A stretch of 36,355 bases of DNA from Candidatus Methylomirabilota bacterium (GCA_016180655.1 JACPAT010000119.1:1-36355), one strand, 5' to 3'. Numbered from the stretch's first letter, positions 1-8,559 are shown. The notes: generated from the sequence alone by a model not told the origin. Numbers and translations: made by a program.

Positions 1-214
1 ACTGCTCGCGCATGAACCGGCGCAGAATAACCTTCATCTCCTCCGGCATCGCGACCTGGCCGCTCAGGTGCACGAGATCCCGGGTCTTCAGGTAGGCCAT
101 GCAGGGGGCACAGGCCTGCAGGTGCCGCTCCAGATCCGCAACCGCCTCGGGGCGGAGGGTCGCCTCCAGGTAGTCCGCCAGCACGTCCATGATGACGTCC
201 TTGCAGGTCAACAC
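1..214 (-). CDS. Zinc-finger anti-sigma factor-like protein, 3' part cut by window edge
   Basis: Only the N-terminal 71 codons lie in the window; the frame runs off the left edge open. The visible protein starts VLTCKDVIMDVLADYLE and has a CxxC pair (CAPC) preceded by HL, which matches the zf-HC2 pattern C...H..C..C of small zinc-binding anti-sigma factors. Members of that family hold an ECF sigma factor inactive in the cytoplasm until a redox or envelope signal arrives. The start is taken as GTG at 214, with GAGGGGA upstream; a TTG directly after it is an alternative. A good sigma-70 promoter lies only about 30 bp upstream. No partner ECF sigma gene is visible, so the target is unknown. Confidence 0.75.
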   Translation of the reverse strand, partial: MLTCKDVIMDVLADYLEATLRPEAVADLERHLQACAPCMAYLKTRDLVHLSGQVAMPEEMKVILRRFMREQ

Positions 215-245
215 GTCCGGGTCCCCTCGCGGGCAATGCGGTCGC

Positions 246-274
246 AGTCTACGGGGTAGGCATCGACCTGTCAA
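246..274 (-). promoter_or_regulatory. Sigma-70 promoter for the anti-sigma-like gene
   Basis: On the minus strand there is TTGACA (274-269), a 17-bp spacer and TAGACT (251-246). The predicted start of transcription is about 25 nt before the GTG at 214. The -35 box overlaps the stop codon of the upstream MOSC gene (271-273), so the anti-sigma-like gene has its own promoter although it lies directly behind another gene. Confidence 0.65.
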
Positions 275-949
275 GGACTGGGCGGCGCGCCCTTTCCGCT
301 GGAGCCTTCCCCTTCCGCCGCCTGTCTCTCGCTGACCTCGACCGGGATTCCGGCCTTGATCAGTCGTTCTTCAAAGACGCTCCGCCACCGCGGTGGAAGC
401 GCCCGGACCCGGAGGATCTCCCTGGCCCTCTCCAGGTTCCCCGGGTCGAAGAAGCGCAGGTGGTTCAATTCCCAGACTTTCAGGCACCCTTCACCGATCG
501 AGATGCGTTCGATGGGATCCCCCGCCCCGACCTCCCCCTCCTGCAGGACGCGCAGGTAGAAGCCGGTCCGACCGCTGGCCAGAAACCGCTTCGGAAATTC
601 GGGCAGCCCCATCCTGAGGCCGAGCTTGAAGCACGGGGCGCGCGGCTGGGTCACCTGAACCAGCGCATCCCCCACGCGAAAGACATCCCCGATGTGCGTG
701 GCGTGCTCCAGCATCTCCCGGACGGTGAAATTCTCGCCGAACTGTCCGAAGGGGAAGGCGTGGATAGGCGTACACCGCCTTGTAGATTCCTCCGTGGTTT
801 TCGCTGTCGGCCTGCCCATCCCCGTCCAGGTTCGCCACTCGAAGCCAGACCCGGCCCTTCACCGGCTCCTTGAAAATGCCTGTGGTCACCGTCCCGTTTC
901 GATGGGGCAGTTGCCTGGGCAGCGACACATTCACAGAGAGAAGCTTCAT
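271..949 (-). pseudogene. MOSC domain protein (YiiM-like), disrupted by an internal deletion/frameshift
   Basis: The family (MOSC: molybdenum cofactor sulfurase C-terminal) binds sulfur or molybdenum cofactor; YiiM-type members help detoxify N-hydroxylated compounds. The 5' part starts at ATG 949 (MKLLSVNVSLPR) behind AGGGAGA and runs to the HGG...KAVYAYP motif. The remainder, from FPFGQFGENFTV through the conserved QPRAPCFKLGLRMG cofactor-site segment to the stop at 271, is in another frame. In intact relatives about 16 residues separate YAYP from the FGENF motif; here only four bases do (near 765). A deletion of about 44-47 bp explains both the missing residues and the frameshift. It could be a real pseudogene or an assembly collapse. 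The C-terminal part contains the substrate-site cysteine and is otherwise well preserved, which argues for a recent event. Confidence 0.75.
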
Positions 950-1067
950 TCCCGGGTCTCCCTTGCGCCGAACGGCACGGCGGACAGCAGAGTGCTCGCA
1001 GGCACCATCGCCACCCCCTCGGCCGCCGGGACGGGGCTCGGCTGCCCCTGGCGAAGCCGCGCCGGGG

Positions 1068-1853
1068 TCATGGGATGAACTCCAAAAGCTCTCGAGCCCG
1101 CTTGGCATCCTTCATGAGCCAGTCCGCCAGATTTCGCGGCTCCTTTTCATCCAGCACCACGTGGAGCTCACGTCGGGCCTCCGCGATCCGCCCCTTCTTG
1201 ATGAGCGTCTTGGCCAGGCCCAACCGCATCCCGGTGAACTTCTGGTCCTGCTCCAGGCCCTTGCGGAACATCTGCTCGGCCTTGTTCAGGTCCCCACCCA
1301 GGAAACCCGGCACCTCGTAAAACACATTGCCAGCCAGAGCGTAGACGGCCGTGAACTGGGGGTCGAGGTCGAGGATGATCTGGATCTCCTCTTGGACTAT
1401 CGGCAGAAGAAAGAGCGAGCGTACCACCCCCTTGGTCTGGCCCCACCGGCCGGTGTTGGTGGCATACCAGAAGTGGGCCGCGGCATTCCTCGGATCCACC
1501 TCAACGGCACGCTTGGCGGCCTGGCGTCCTCGCTCATATGCGTCCAGCTTTTGTGAGTCGGTCACGGCGCGGATGTCCCCCCAGATAAAGCAGACCTGGG
1601 CCAGGGCCACGAGGTCATCCACGTCGGGATCGGCCTTGATCGCCTGCTCCAGCTGCTCTCGAATCGTGTCGAGTCGAGCCAGATTCTCATGGTACCGGCC
1701 AGAGAAGATGCGGACCTCCGCGACCAGCGGGGATCGCGCCCACACCGTCGGAACGCTCAGGAGCACCAGCAACACGCTGACAGCCAGGCATCGAAACACC
1801 GTCCGGGTGTGCGACGCGTGCGCTGTCAATGTGGATCCGAGACGCGGAGCCAT
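1068..1853 (-). CDS. TatT-like tetratricopeptide repeat protein with signal peptide
   Basis: About 261 residues. The N-terminus has a basic stretch and a hydrophobic core (CLAVSVLLVLLSVPTVWA), so export is likely. The rest is helical TPR-like repeats, with a motif around GFLGGDLNKAEQMFRKGL and a final repeat GLAKTLIKKGRIAEARREL. This resembles the TatT (T component) proteins of tripartite TRAP transporter systems, but no TRAP subunits are nearby, so a general protein-binding role is as likely. The start at 1853 is chosen because it lies 17 bp after the SDR stop; the frame is open further upstream (to 1928) but would then overlap the SDR gene. Co-transcription with the SDR is likely. Confidence 0.7.
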   Translation of the reverse strand: MAPRLGSTLTAHASHTRTVFRCLAVSVLLVLLSVPTVWARSPLVAEVRIFSGRYHENLARLDTIREQLEQAIKADPDVDDLVALAQVCFIWGDIRAVTDSQKLDAYERGRQAAKRAVEVDPRNAAAHFWYATNTGRWGQTKGVVRSLFLLPIVQEEIQIILDLDPQFTAVYALAGNVFYEVPGFLGGDLNKAEQMFRKGLEQDQKFTGMRLGLAKTLIKKGRIAEARRELHVVLDEKEPRNLADWLMKDAKRARELLEFIP

Positions 1854-1870
1854 TTCTTCGCCCCAGTCGC

Positions 1871-3104
1871 TCAGCAGACGACCGTCGAGGCGCAGTCGGT
1901 CGTCACAGTGACCTGCTGGCTCTGACAACCATCCCCCGGAAACATCTGCGGCCCCGGTGCGGGCACGGACCCGGCACCGGGACGCTCACCGAAATCTGCC
2001 TCCCTCAGAGCTGGGGCCCCAATGGCCAGGTCAATCAGCTCCTGGACAGCCTTGGGACCCAGGGTTGGTGGTTCGATCCCGCACTGACGCAACAGGCGGC
2101 GCGCGATCCTGTCGTCGAAGTGAACATCCTGTTCCAGGTATTCGCGATATCCTGATAGCATTCGTTCGACCTTTCGCTCCAGCGGCGAGGGATGCGTGAA
2201 TGGGGTCTGGCGCGCGTCCAGCAGCCGGGGGCCTCGCAGGCCGAGCCGGCCGGTGATTATGGCCAGCACGGCCTCCTGGGTCGGTGCATTTGACACGACT
2301 AGGTGACAGGTCTCCCCTGCTGCGGCGGGATGGTCGGCCAGCGCCACCAGGGCGGCCGCCACCGTTTCCACCGGCACCAAGTGGAAGCCGGCCCGGGGGG
2401 CAGCCGCGATCCGAAGCGGCACATCGGCACCATTGGAGAGCCGGGCGATGGTTGCCATCAGGCGGATGAAGCGAAAGAACAGGTTGGAGGGGCAGCCCCC
2501 TGCCGTTTCCGGCGCCGCCCCGACCACGATGCTTGGCCGGAACACCCGGACGTCCACGCCCTGCCTGTCCCCCGCCCGCCGCAGGGCCGTCTCCGCCTCC
2601 AGCTTCACTTGCTCGTAGGGATTGTGGAACTCCTGGCCCACGTCCCCCTCCTGCTCCAGCACCGTGCCTGTGCGCCGCCCGCACACGTAGGCTGTGGACA
2701 GGTGGGCCCACTGGCGCAGCCGGCCCCCCCGGAGGCGATACAGCAGGGCGAGTGGTCCGTCCATGTGCCCGACCCGAAAGGCCAACGGGGATTCGGGGAA
2801 GAAGGTGGGATCGCCTGCGCAGTGGATCACCGTCTCCACCGTGGCCCGCAGGCGTCGCATGGTGGCCTCGGCGAGACTACAGCCCGGATGGGTGAGGTCG
2901 GCCCTCCACCACGTCGAGCAGGATTCCGTCGGGGACCTGCCCCGCTGCCACGGCCACGCGGTCATCCGCGGACTGGCTTCCCCGGCTTCGCGCCAGCGCC
3001 AGGATGGGCCGCCCGGCGCGCAGCAGCCGGCGCATGATCGCGCGGCCGATGAATCCCGTTGCGCCGGTGAGAAGGATCGGCGAGACCGGCATAGGCGCTC
3101 GCAT
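1871..3104 (-). pseudogene. Extended SDR / NAD-dependent epimerase-like (NAD_binding_4 type), one-base frameshift
   Basis: The N-terminus starts at ATG 3104 (MRAPMPVSP) with a Rossmann glycine motif, LLTGATGFIGRAIMRRLLRAG. The catalytic YxxxK motif appears later as HNPYEQVKLEAE, with the upstream HLSTAYVCG strand. This is the pattern of extended SDRs close to the thioester-reductase/fatty-acyl-CoA-reductase branch. The two halves lie in different frames: the first reads GILLDVVEG and the second ADLTHPGCSLAEA. They meet at 2900-2903, where removing one C restores VVEGDLTHPG. This is therefore a one-base insertion, either sequencing error or a recent mutation. The ATG is adjacent to the TGA of the glycosyltransferase (TGAATG) with GGAGG upstream, so the two genes are translationally coupled. 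Substrate unknown. Confidence 0.75.
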
Positions 3105-3902
3105 TCAGCCAGCCTCCGGACGACCCGCGACACCTGATGGCATCGCCGCTTCCAGCCGGCGGTTCCGGGGCCACGGGCTCCCCGGGGGCCGGTCCGCCGG
3201 GCCACGCCAGCGCCGGGCGTAGCGTTCCGTGTTGAGTCTCAGGGTGTGCAGGAGCAAGATCCACACGATGAAGAAGAAGGTGCGCCACGGCCCACGAGCA
3301 AGAAATCGCCGGCCAGAGGTCAGCAGTGGCACCCGGATCAGCACGCTTCGCCCCTGCCGCTTCAGGCGCTGACTGAAATCCAGATCCTCCAGAAATTGGA
3401 GGTCTCGGTAGCCCCCCATCCGCCGGAACACAGACGCCCGAACGAAGATCCCCTGGTCGCCATAGTAATTGCGGGTGAGCCGGTATCGGACCCTGTTAAT
3501 CCAGGTGATCGTGCGCAGGCTCCAGCCTGGCTCCGCGAAGAGATGCTCGAAGGCGCCGCCCAGAGCGCGATCGTCGGACAGGACCTGTTCGATCAACTCG
3601 AGGGCGTTCGCCGGCGGAAAGGAGTCGGCGTGGAGGAAAGACAGTGCCTGCCCGCGCGCGGCCGCCGCGCCCGCGTTCATGAGGGCGGCGCGCGTGGAGC
3701 CGGCCGGCCAGAGGAGCCGCGCCCGTCCCGCCACCGCGCGCTCCGTCCCCTCTGGATCGCCGGAGGCGGCGACGACGACCTCGACCGCGCCGCTCCCCGC
3801 CGGGCCGCTCAAGTGGTCAAGGGTGCGCCCGAGCGCCGCGGCGTCGTTGCGGGCAGGAATGATGATGGAGAGTCGTGGGAGCATCAGGGTGTCAGGGATC
3901 AC
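3105..3902 (-). CDS. Family 2 glycosyltransferase, rSAM/selenodomain-associated (TIGR04283-like)
   Basis: About 265 residues. It starts with a GT-A type N-terminus (LSIIIPARNDAAALGRTLDHL), followed by the acceptor/nucleotide-binding pattern with LNAG-like MNAGAAAARG and LHADSFPP, where HAD stands at the DxD-like position. Next come YYGDQGIFVRASVFRRMGGY and FLEDLDFSQRLKRQG. A C-terminal hydrophobic stretch (FFFIVWILLLHTL) suggests membrane association. This architecture matches the TIGR04283 family, which is named for co-occurrence with selenoprotein and radical SAM genes. Its direct upstream neighbour here is a likely selenoprotein. The start is either GTG 3902 or ATG 3884; neither has a convincing ribosome site. 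The stop abuts the SDR start. Confidence 0.75.
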   Translation of the reverse strand: MIPDTLMLPRLSIIIPARNDAAALGRTLDHLSGPAGSGAVEVVVAASGDPEGTERAVAGRARLLWPAGSTRAALMNAGAAAARGQALSFLHADSFPPANALELIEQVLSDDRALGGAFEHLFAEPGWSLRTITWINRVRYRLTRNYYGDQGIFVRASVFRRMGGYRDLQFLEDLDFSQRLKRQGRSVLIRVPLLTSGRRFLARGPWRTFFFIVWILLLHTLRLNTERYARRWRGPADRPPGSPWPRNRRLEAAMPSGVAGRPEAG

Positions 3903-4033
3903 CCCTCAGGCTGTAGGTCCAGGTGGCAATGGAGGCACGGACACAAGACGAGCCTCCCCCCGCAGGGAGACCCCGCCAGAGTCCGCGCCAGCCCCTACGG
4001 CTTTAGACACCAACCCTCGCCGGAACGATTCGG

Positions 4034-4576
4034 TCATTCCTTCTCGGCGAGGAGACGCCGGATCATGGCTTCGGTCTCCTGGCAGGCACCCTCGCCGATG
4101 TGCCGGTAGCGGACGATCCCGTGCTGGTCCACCAGGATCGCCGTGGGCCAGGCCCGGATCCCGAAACGTCTCCAGATGGCCCAATCGTTGTCCTGGACCA
4201 CGGGATACCGGATGCCGAACGCCTTCACGGGGCCCGCAACCCTGGAATAGGATTTCTCCCAGAAGAACTCCGGCGTGTGGACGCCAACTATGGTGAGTCC
4301 TACCCTTTCGTACTTTTCGTGCCACACCCGCAACTGCGGGATCACGTTCCGGCAGTTGATTCAGCCGTAGGTCCAGAACTCCACGAGCACCACGCGCTGG
4401 CGAAGCCTGGATAGCGACAGCGCCTCGCTGTTGATCCAGGGGCCCCCGGTGATCTCTGGCGCGGGCTGCCCGATGCGCCGGGCCGCCTGCCCGCCTGTCC
4501 CCGGCAGCCATACCGCGAGCGTACCGGCCGCCGCCTGCGCCACCAGTACCGCGGTCTTCCGGGTCTTGGGTGCCAT
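4034..4576 (-). CDS. TlpA/DipZ-like thioredoxin-family selenoprotein, UGA at first active-site Cys (Sec72)
   Basis: Reading through one TGA (4363-4361) gives a continuous 180-residue protein. Residues 60-80 read VVLVEFWTYG-U-INCRNVIPQ. In TlpA/DipZ-type thiol oxidoreductases this spot is FWTY-x-CINC, so UGA replaces the first Cys of CxxC (U72-I-N-C75). Conservation continues after it: VGVHTPEF, YPVVQDNDWAIWRRFGIRAWPTAILVD with the cis-Pro, and GEG. A selenocysteine there would make a UxxC redox centre, acting in the periplasm behind an N-terminal membrane anchor/signal (residues 7-25). The start is ATG 4576 with a perfect AAGGAGG five bases upstream. A 7-bp SECIS-like hairpin follows the UGA. 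A nonsense mutation is the alternative, but the exact position makes selenocysteine clearly better. No selA, selB, selC or selD is visible here. Confidence 0.8.
4331..4358 (-). promoter_or_regulatory. SECIS-like hairpin just after the UGA codon
   Basis: On the minus strand, CAACTGC and GCAGTTG form a perfect 7-bp stem beginning two bases after the TGA. Three further inner pairs (G-C, G-C, A-T) leave a small apical loop with G and T about 15-18 nt after the UGA. Bacterial SECIS elements lie in this position inside the coding region and carry a G in the apical loop to bind SelB. The spacing is at the short end of the known range. Confidence 0.55.
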
Positions 4577-4986
4577 GCTGGCCTCCTTGGCTACGGGCAG
4601 CAAGATGAGGGATGCCACCGTGCTCAGGATAGCCATTAAAATCGGGAAAAAGTGTTTGCCCCCTGACATCCCTCCGAGGGCCATGGGGATCGGGTCGGCA
4701 CCGGGGCCCGGTCGCGGTTCGGCCCTTGGCTGCGGGGGCCTGCCGGAGGAGCTATCCGCGACTGGGCCGTGGCGAGCAGATTCCAGCGAACTGGCAGGAA
4801 AGCGTGGTGGAGGGTGTCTAGGAGGGCCTGGAACGGGCAGCCGTCCTGCTGCGGAACGGGAAGGGCCGATCTCCCTTGTGGGTCAGGGCCCGGCGATGAT
4901 ATAAGGATGAAGCGCGGTACAGGCCGAATACCATCGGGCCTGCTCTGACACGGGCGGACCAAACAGACACCGCCAAAGGAACGGGA
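4577..4986. other. Divergent intergenic region between selenoprotein and ABC permease genes
   Basis: 410 bp with no supported gene. The selenoprotein frame stays open upstream to 4684, but the strong ribosome site at 4576 argues that this part is not translated. On the plus strand it holds a candidate promoter (4876-4905) and the AAAGGA ribosome site for the permease gene. No repeat or strong hairpin was recognised. Confidence 0.5.
4876..4905 (+). promoter_or_regulatory. Candidate promoter for the ABC transporter operon
   Basis: TTGTGG (4876-4881), an 18-bp spacer and TATAAG (4900-4905) lie about 80 bp before the GTG start of the first permease. The -10 box is good, but the -35 box matches only in TTG. 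Confidence 0.4.
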
Positions 4987-5688
4987 GTGCTCGGGGATTG
5001 GATTCAGGCGGTCACGGGCTCCCTTTTCTGGGAATATCGCAGGATCCTCCTGTTCGGCCTGGCTACCAATTTCTACGTGTTCCTTCTCTCGGCGGTCCTG
5101 GCGATGGCCATGGGCCTGCTGGCCTGCCTGGCCCGCCTCAGCCCCCTGCGTGCCATCCGGTGGTGCGGAACCTTCTATGCGGAACTCTTCCGGAACACGC
5201 CGGAGTACGTTCTGCTGGTCTGGGTCCATTTCGTGCCGCCGTTGATCCTCACGCTGCTGCTCCGCACCAGGATCAACTTCAGCCCCCTCTTCTCTGCCGT
5301 GGTGGCCCTCGGCCTGGCCGCCAGCGGCTACTTCACCGAGACATTCCGGGCCGGCATCCAGTCCATCCCTCGCGGCCACGTCGAGGCCGCCCGCTCCACA
5401 GGATTGTCCGGCGCCCTCACCTTTCGCTGGGTGATCCTACCTCAGGCGGTCCGGAAGATGCTGCCGGAGGCCCTGAATCAGTTCATCTCTTTGTTCAAGT
5501 CCACCACCCTGGTATCCCTGATCGCGGTTCCGGACCTCATGTATCAGGTGTCCATGATCACCCAGGAGCAGATGCGGCCCATGCCCCTGTATTCCGGGGC
5601 GGCGATCATCTATTTCGTCATCATCCTGTGTCTGTCCGCGCTGGTGCGGAAGTTCAGCGAAGGCTGGCGCGCGGTCGGCCGGGCCTGA
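4987..5688 (+). CDS. Polar amino acid ABC transporter permease (HisM/GlnP type), first subunit
   Basis: 233 residues and strongly hydrophobic, with about five membrane helices. The permease EAA loop is clear: EAARSTGLSGALTFRWVILPQ at about residues 138-158, the site that contacts the ATPase. FRNTPEYVLLVW in the second helix region corresponds to the family motif RGTPLLVQLF. This is the inner-membrane pore half of a polar amino acid uptake (PAAT) system. The start is GTG 4987, with AAAGGA seven bases upstream. The second permease follows 15 bp downstream. No ATPase gene is found in the operon, so an ATP-binding subunit must be shared or encoded elsewhere. Confidence 0.85.
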   Translation: MLGDWIQAVTGSLFWEYRRILLFGLATNFYVFLLSAVLAMAMGLLACLARLSPLRAIRWCGTFYAELFRNTPEYVLLVWVHFVPPLILTLLLRTRINFSPLFSAVVALGLAASGYFTETFRAGIQSIPRGHVEAARSTGLSGALTFRWVILPQAVRKMLPEALNQFISLFKSTTLVSLIAVPDLMYQVSMITQEQMRPMPLYSGAAIIYFVIILCLSALVRKFSEGWRAVGRA

Positions 5689-5703
5689 CCGGCACCCTGA
5701 CCC

Positions 5704-6363
5704 ATGGGAATGCTGCAGCGAATCCTCTGGAACAATCGTGGCGAATTCCTGGAAGGGCTCCTCGTCACCGCGGAGATCTCCCTGATCGCCATCGCCGTGG
5801 CCATGGCGGTCGGCCTGGTGATCTGTCTCGTCCGGATGTACTGCCGTCCGCTCCGCTGGCTGGCGCTCCTGTACATCGAGTTCTGCCGCAGTACACCCAT
5901 CTATGTCCAACTGATGTGGGTCAACTACGTGTGGCCGGAACTCTTCGGGTGGCCGCAGTCCTTTTTCGCGGCCGGCTGGGCCGCCCTGGCACTTCAGTCC
6001 AGCGGGTATCTGGCGGAAACCTTCCGATCAGGTATCGAGGGCGTTGCTCGCGGGCAGCGGGAGGCTGCCCTCTCCACGGGCCTCTCGCCCTTCCTGACCA
6101 TGCGGTGGGTCATCCTGCCGCAGGCAGTGCTGATGATGACCCCGTCGCTCATGAACCAGTTCCTGGTGGTGGTGAAGTCTTCGTGCCTGGTATCGGTGAT
6201 CGCCGTGCCCGACCTGATGTATCGGGCCCTGCGGCTCACGTCCATCTGGTTTGAACCCATCGAGATCCTTTCCTTTACGGCATTTCTGTATGTGGCCATC
6301 GTGTTCGCCCTTTCGGCGGCGATCAAATGGTATTCCGACAGGCTGCGCAGCCGGTATGCGTAG
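5704..6363 (+). CDS. Polar amino acid ABC transporter permease, second subunit
   Basis: 219 residues, homologous in layout to the preceding permease. It has CRSTPIYVQLMWVNY in the family position of RGTP..VQ, and the EAA loop REAALSTGLSPFLTMRWVILPQ at about 119-140, with VVKSSCLVSVIAVPDL after it. It probably forms a heterodimeric pore with the first permease. It starts at ATG 5704, shortly after the previous stop, and is followed 80 bp later by the binding protein. Confidence 0.85.
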   Translation: MGMLQRILWNNRGEFLEGLLVTAEISLIAIAVAMAVGLVICLVRMYCRPLRWLALLYIEFCRSTPIYVQLMWVNYVWPELFGWPQSFFAAGWAALALQSSGYLAETFRSGIEGVARGQREAALSTGLSPFLTMRWVILPQAVLMMTPSLMNQFLVVVKSSCLVSVIAVPDLMYRALRLTSIWFEPIEILSFTAFLYVAIVFALSAAIKWYSDRLRSRYA

Positions 6364-6443
6364 CGTGAGGGCCCCGTCACGCCAGCCGGAACCGGGGCCG
6401 GTGAGACACTGCATGTGGGCTCGTCCCACAGGGGGGAAACGCC

Positions 6444-7316
6444 ATGAACACGAAGCTCACGATCAGCAAACGAACCTTCATGAAGAGCGCGCTGGGGGTC
6501 GGAGGGCTTGGCCTGGCCGCCAAGCTGCTGGACGGAGTTGGATCCCCTCGGGAGGCCTATGCCCAACTCCTGGAGTCCGGGATTGACGAGAAATCTGCGT
6601 TGGCGCGAGTCAAGAAGGAGGGAAAGCTGAGGGTCGGCTATGCACAGACGCTGCCCTGGTTCCACAAGGAGGCAAAAACCGGCAGCCTGGCGGGGATCTA
6701 TTACGACGTCGCGGAGGCGTTGGCCAAGGAACTGGAGGTCAAGACGGAATACCAGGAGGTCAGTTGGGCCGATGCCACCGTTGCTCTTCGCAAGGGAGAC
6801 TTCGACGTGTTCGGCTCGTCCCTCTTCTACACCGTGCCCCGCGCCCTGGTCGTGAACTACACGGCCCCGCTGTGGCACAAGGGCCACCTGGCGGTCTCCC
6901 ACAAGGACAACGCCCGCCGCTTCAAGTCCACCGCCGATTTCAATCGACCGGATGTGACCTTCTCCATCAACGTGGGGACCCGGGAAGAACACGTCCTCAA
7001 GGTGATGTTCCCCAAGGCCAAGATCGTCACGACGTCAGGCCAGATCGTCCTGGCGGCCGAGCCCGTGCGGACAAAGAAGGCGGACCTGTGGGTGACCGGC
7101 GACCTCGACGCGCTCCTGTTCGCCAAGAAGAACAGTGCCTGGGCTCAGGTGGTTGACCCGAGCCACCCCTTCGGTCGTGGCGCCAACACTTGGGCCATCC
7201 GCTACGGCGATCCGGCGTGGAAGTTCTTCCTCGACATGTGGGTGGACAACGCGGTGGAAAGCGGGCTCGTCCAGCAGCGGTACGATTTCTACTTCAAGGA
7301 ACTCCAGGCGTCCTAG
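6444..7316 (+). CDS. Periplasmic substrate-binding protein of the amino acid ABC importer, Tat-like signal
   Basis: 290 residues. The N-terminus is a twin-arginine-like signal with a KR pair (SKRTFMKSALGVGGLGLAAKLL), suggesting export in folded form. The mature part has the family 3 solute-binding fold: GKLRVGYAQTLPWFHKE, then GSLAGIYYDVAEALAKELEVKTEY, then WADATVALRKGDFDVFGSSLFYTVPRA. The two permeases upstream make this the ligand-capturing subunit of the same importer. The ligand cannot be read from sequence. The downstream amidohydrolase and DSD1-type enzyme point to an amino-acid-like or N-acyl compound, which is inference. Confidence 0.85.
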   Translation: MNTKLTISKRTFMKSALGVGGLGLAAKLLDGVGSPREAYAQLLESGIDEKSALARVKKEGKLRVGYAQTLPWFHKEAKTGSLAGIYYDVAEALAKELEVKTEYQEVSWADATVALRKGDFDVFGSSLFYTVPRALVVNYTAPLWHKGHLAVSHKDNARRFKSTADFNRPDVTFSINVGTREEHVLKVMFPKAKIVTTSGQIVLAAEPVRTKKADLWVTGDLDALLFAKKNSAWAQVVDPSHPFGRGANTWAIRYGDPAWKFFLDMWVDNAVESGLVQQRYDFYFKELQAS

Positions 7317-7337
7317 CCTTGGCCCAGCACGCCTCGC

Positions 7338-7381
7338 AGGCGGCCCGTCGTCCTAGCGCCCGGTCGGGCGGCGGGCCGCCT
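7338..7381 (+). other. GC-rich stem-loop between binding protein and amidohydrolase
   Basis: AGGCGGCCCG (7338-7347) and CGGGCCGCCT (7372-7381) form a perfect 10-bp stem with a 24-nt loop, ending 20 bp before the ATG of the amidohydrolase. There is no T-run, so it is not a standard terminator. A position between a binding-protein gene and a catabolic gene suits mRNA protection or an attenuator. Confidence 0.45.
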
Positions 7382-7401
7382 CTCCATGAAAGGCCCACGA
7401 C

Positions 7402-8559
7402 ATGATCATTGACTGCCACACCCACGTGTTCCAGCACTGGGCGGGCGCCTGCGGCCACGAATCCCGGGAGATCCACTGGAAGTACATCCAGAAGAACGTG
7501 ACCCGGCCGGCCGCCAAGGTCCGCCGGGCCAGGGATGGTGCCCCGGGTGATGCCCGGGCCCTGTTCCGGGCCGGCGATAACACGTGGGCCGGTCTCCGGG
7601 ACGACATCCGGTTCCGGGTTGGACCCTTCGGGCGTCTGGAATATACCCTCGATGGCGAGGACTACTACATCCAGTACATGCCGGTGGGCATGACGCAGAT
7701 GGAGGCTCCCCCCGAGCTGCAGCTCGCCCAGATGTCCTACGTCGGTGTGGACCACTGCGTGCTCCAGACCGGGATGAACTACGGGGTGATGAATGACTAC
7801 AATGCCTTCTGCCAGCACCAGTATCCGGACAAGTTCACCGGGCTGTTCCAGGTGGATGAGCCCATGGCGGATACCCGCCGGTGGATGCAGGAGCTGGATC
7901 GGGCCCGGAACCGATTGGGACTGCGGGGGATCTACTACCAGCTCGACACCTTCAGCCGCTACGGCTTTCAATGGGCCTTTGATGATCCGCGCTTCGACGC
8001 CTTCTGGGAATCCCTCGCCCCACTCCGCATCCCCGTCTTTTTCGAGGCGTCCGCGGTGCCCGATTACGACGAGAAGAGCTACATCGCGAACATGGTGCGT
8101 CTCGACGGCGTCTTGACCCGCTTCCCCTCCATGCGATGGCTGCTCGTGATGGGCCCCCCGGTACAATTCTTCGCCAGGCACGGGAAGTGGGAGTTCCCGG
8201 ACGAGGTGGCCAGGGCCTATGGACGCGAGAACCTGCAGCTGGAGATCATGTTCCCCATCACCTGGGGGGGACTGTGGGAGTACCCGTACCCGGAGGCGCA
8301 GGCCCTCATCCAGGACCTCCGCAACCGCTACGGCGCGCAGAAGCTTCTCTGGGGCTCCGACATGCCCAACGTCGAGCGATTCTGCACCTACCGCCAATGC
8401 CTGGACTACCTGCGGAAGCACTGCGACTTCTTGAGTGCCCACGAGAAGGACCTGATTCTCGGCCGGAACGTGGCGGAACTCTGCGGGATCGGCAGGGAGC
8501 CATCCGCATCCGGCACTGGGGCGGTTTTTTTCCAGTCACGAGGAGAGAGAAGCCCATGA
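7402..8559 (+). CDS. Amidohydrolase family 2 (ACMSD-like) metal-dependent hydrolase
   Basis: 385 residues. It begins MIIDCHTHVFQHW, where HTH is the HxH metal site at the start of the amidohydrolase barrel. MSYVGVDHCVLQTGMNYG and NDYNAFCQHQYPDKFTGLFQV are typical of the Amidohydro_2 branch. WGSDMPNVERFCTYRQCLDYL near the end carries the conserved catalytic Asp. The middle His region is less standard (LLVMGPPVQFF). Enzymes of this branch act as decarboxylases or hydrolases of carboxylated rings, lactones and amides; the substrate cannot be told. An AAAGG ribosome site precedes ATG 7402. Its stop overlaps the next start as ATGA, so it is coupled to the DSD1-type enzyme. Confidence 0.8.
   Translation: MIIDCHTHVFQHWAGACGHESREIHWKYIQKNVTRPAAKVRRARDGAPGDARALFRAGDNTWAGLRDDIRFRVGPFGRLEYTLDGEDYYIQYMPVGMTQMEAPPELQLAQMSYVGVDHCVLQTGMNYGVMNDYNAFCQHQYPDKFTGLFQVDEPMADTRRWMQELDRARNRLGLRGIYYQLDTFSRYGFQWAFDDPRFDAFWESLAPLRIPVFFEASAVPDYDEKSYIANMVRLDGVLTRFPSMRWLLVMGPPVQFFARHGKWEFPDEVARAYGRENLQLEIMFPITWGGLWEYPYPEAQALIQDLRNRYGAQKLLWGSDMPNVERFCTYRQCLDYLRKHCDFLSAHEKDLILGRNVAELCGIGREPSASGTGAVFFQSRGERSP

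Noticed and set aside
4034-4345. Separate 103-residue thioredoxin-like gene
   Set aside because: It starts in the middle of the conserved domain and is in the same frame as the upstream half; the two are one gene with a TGA codon.
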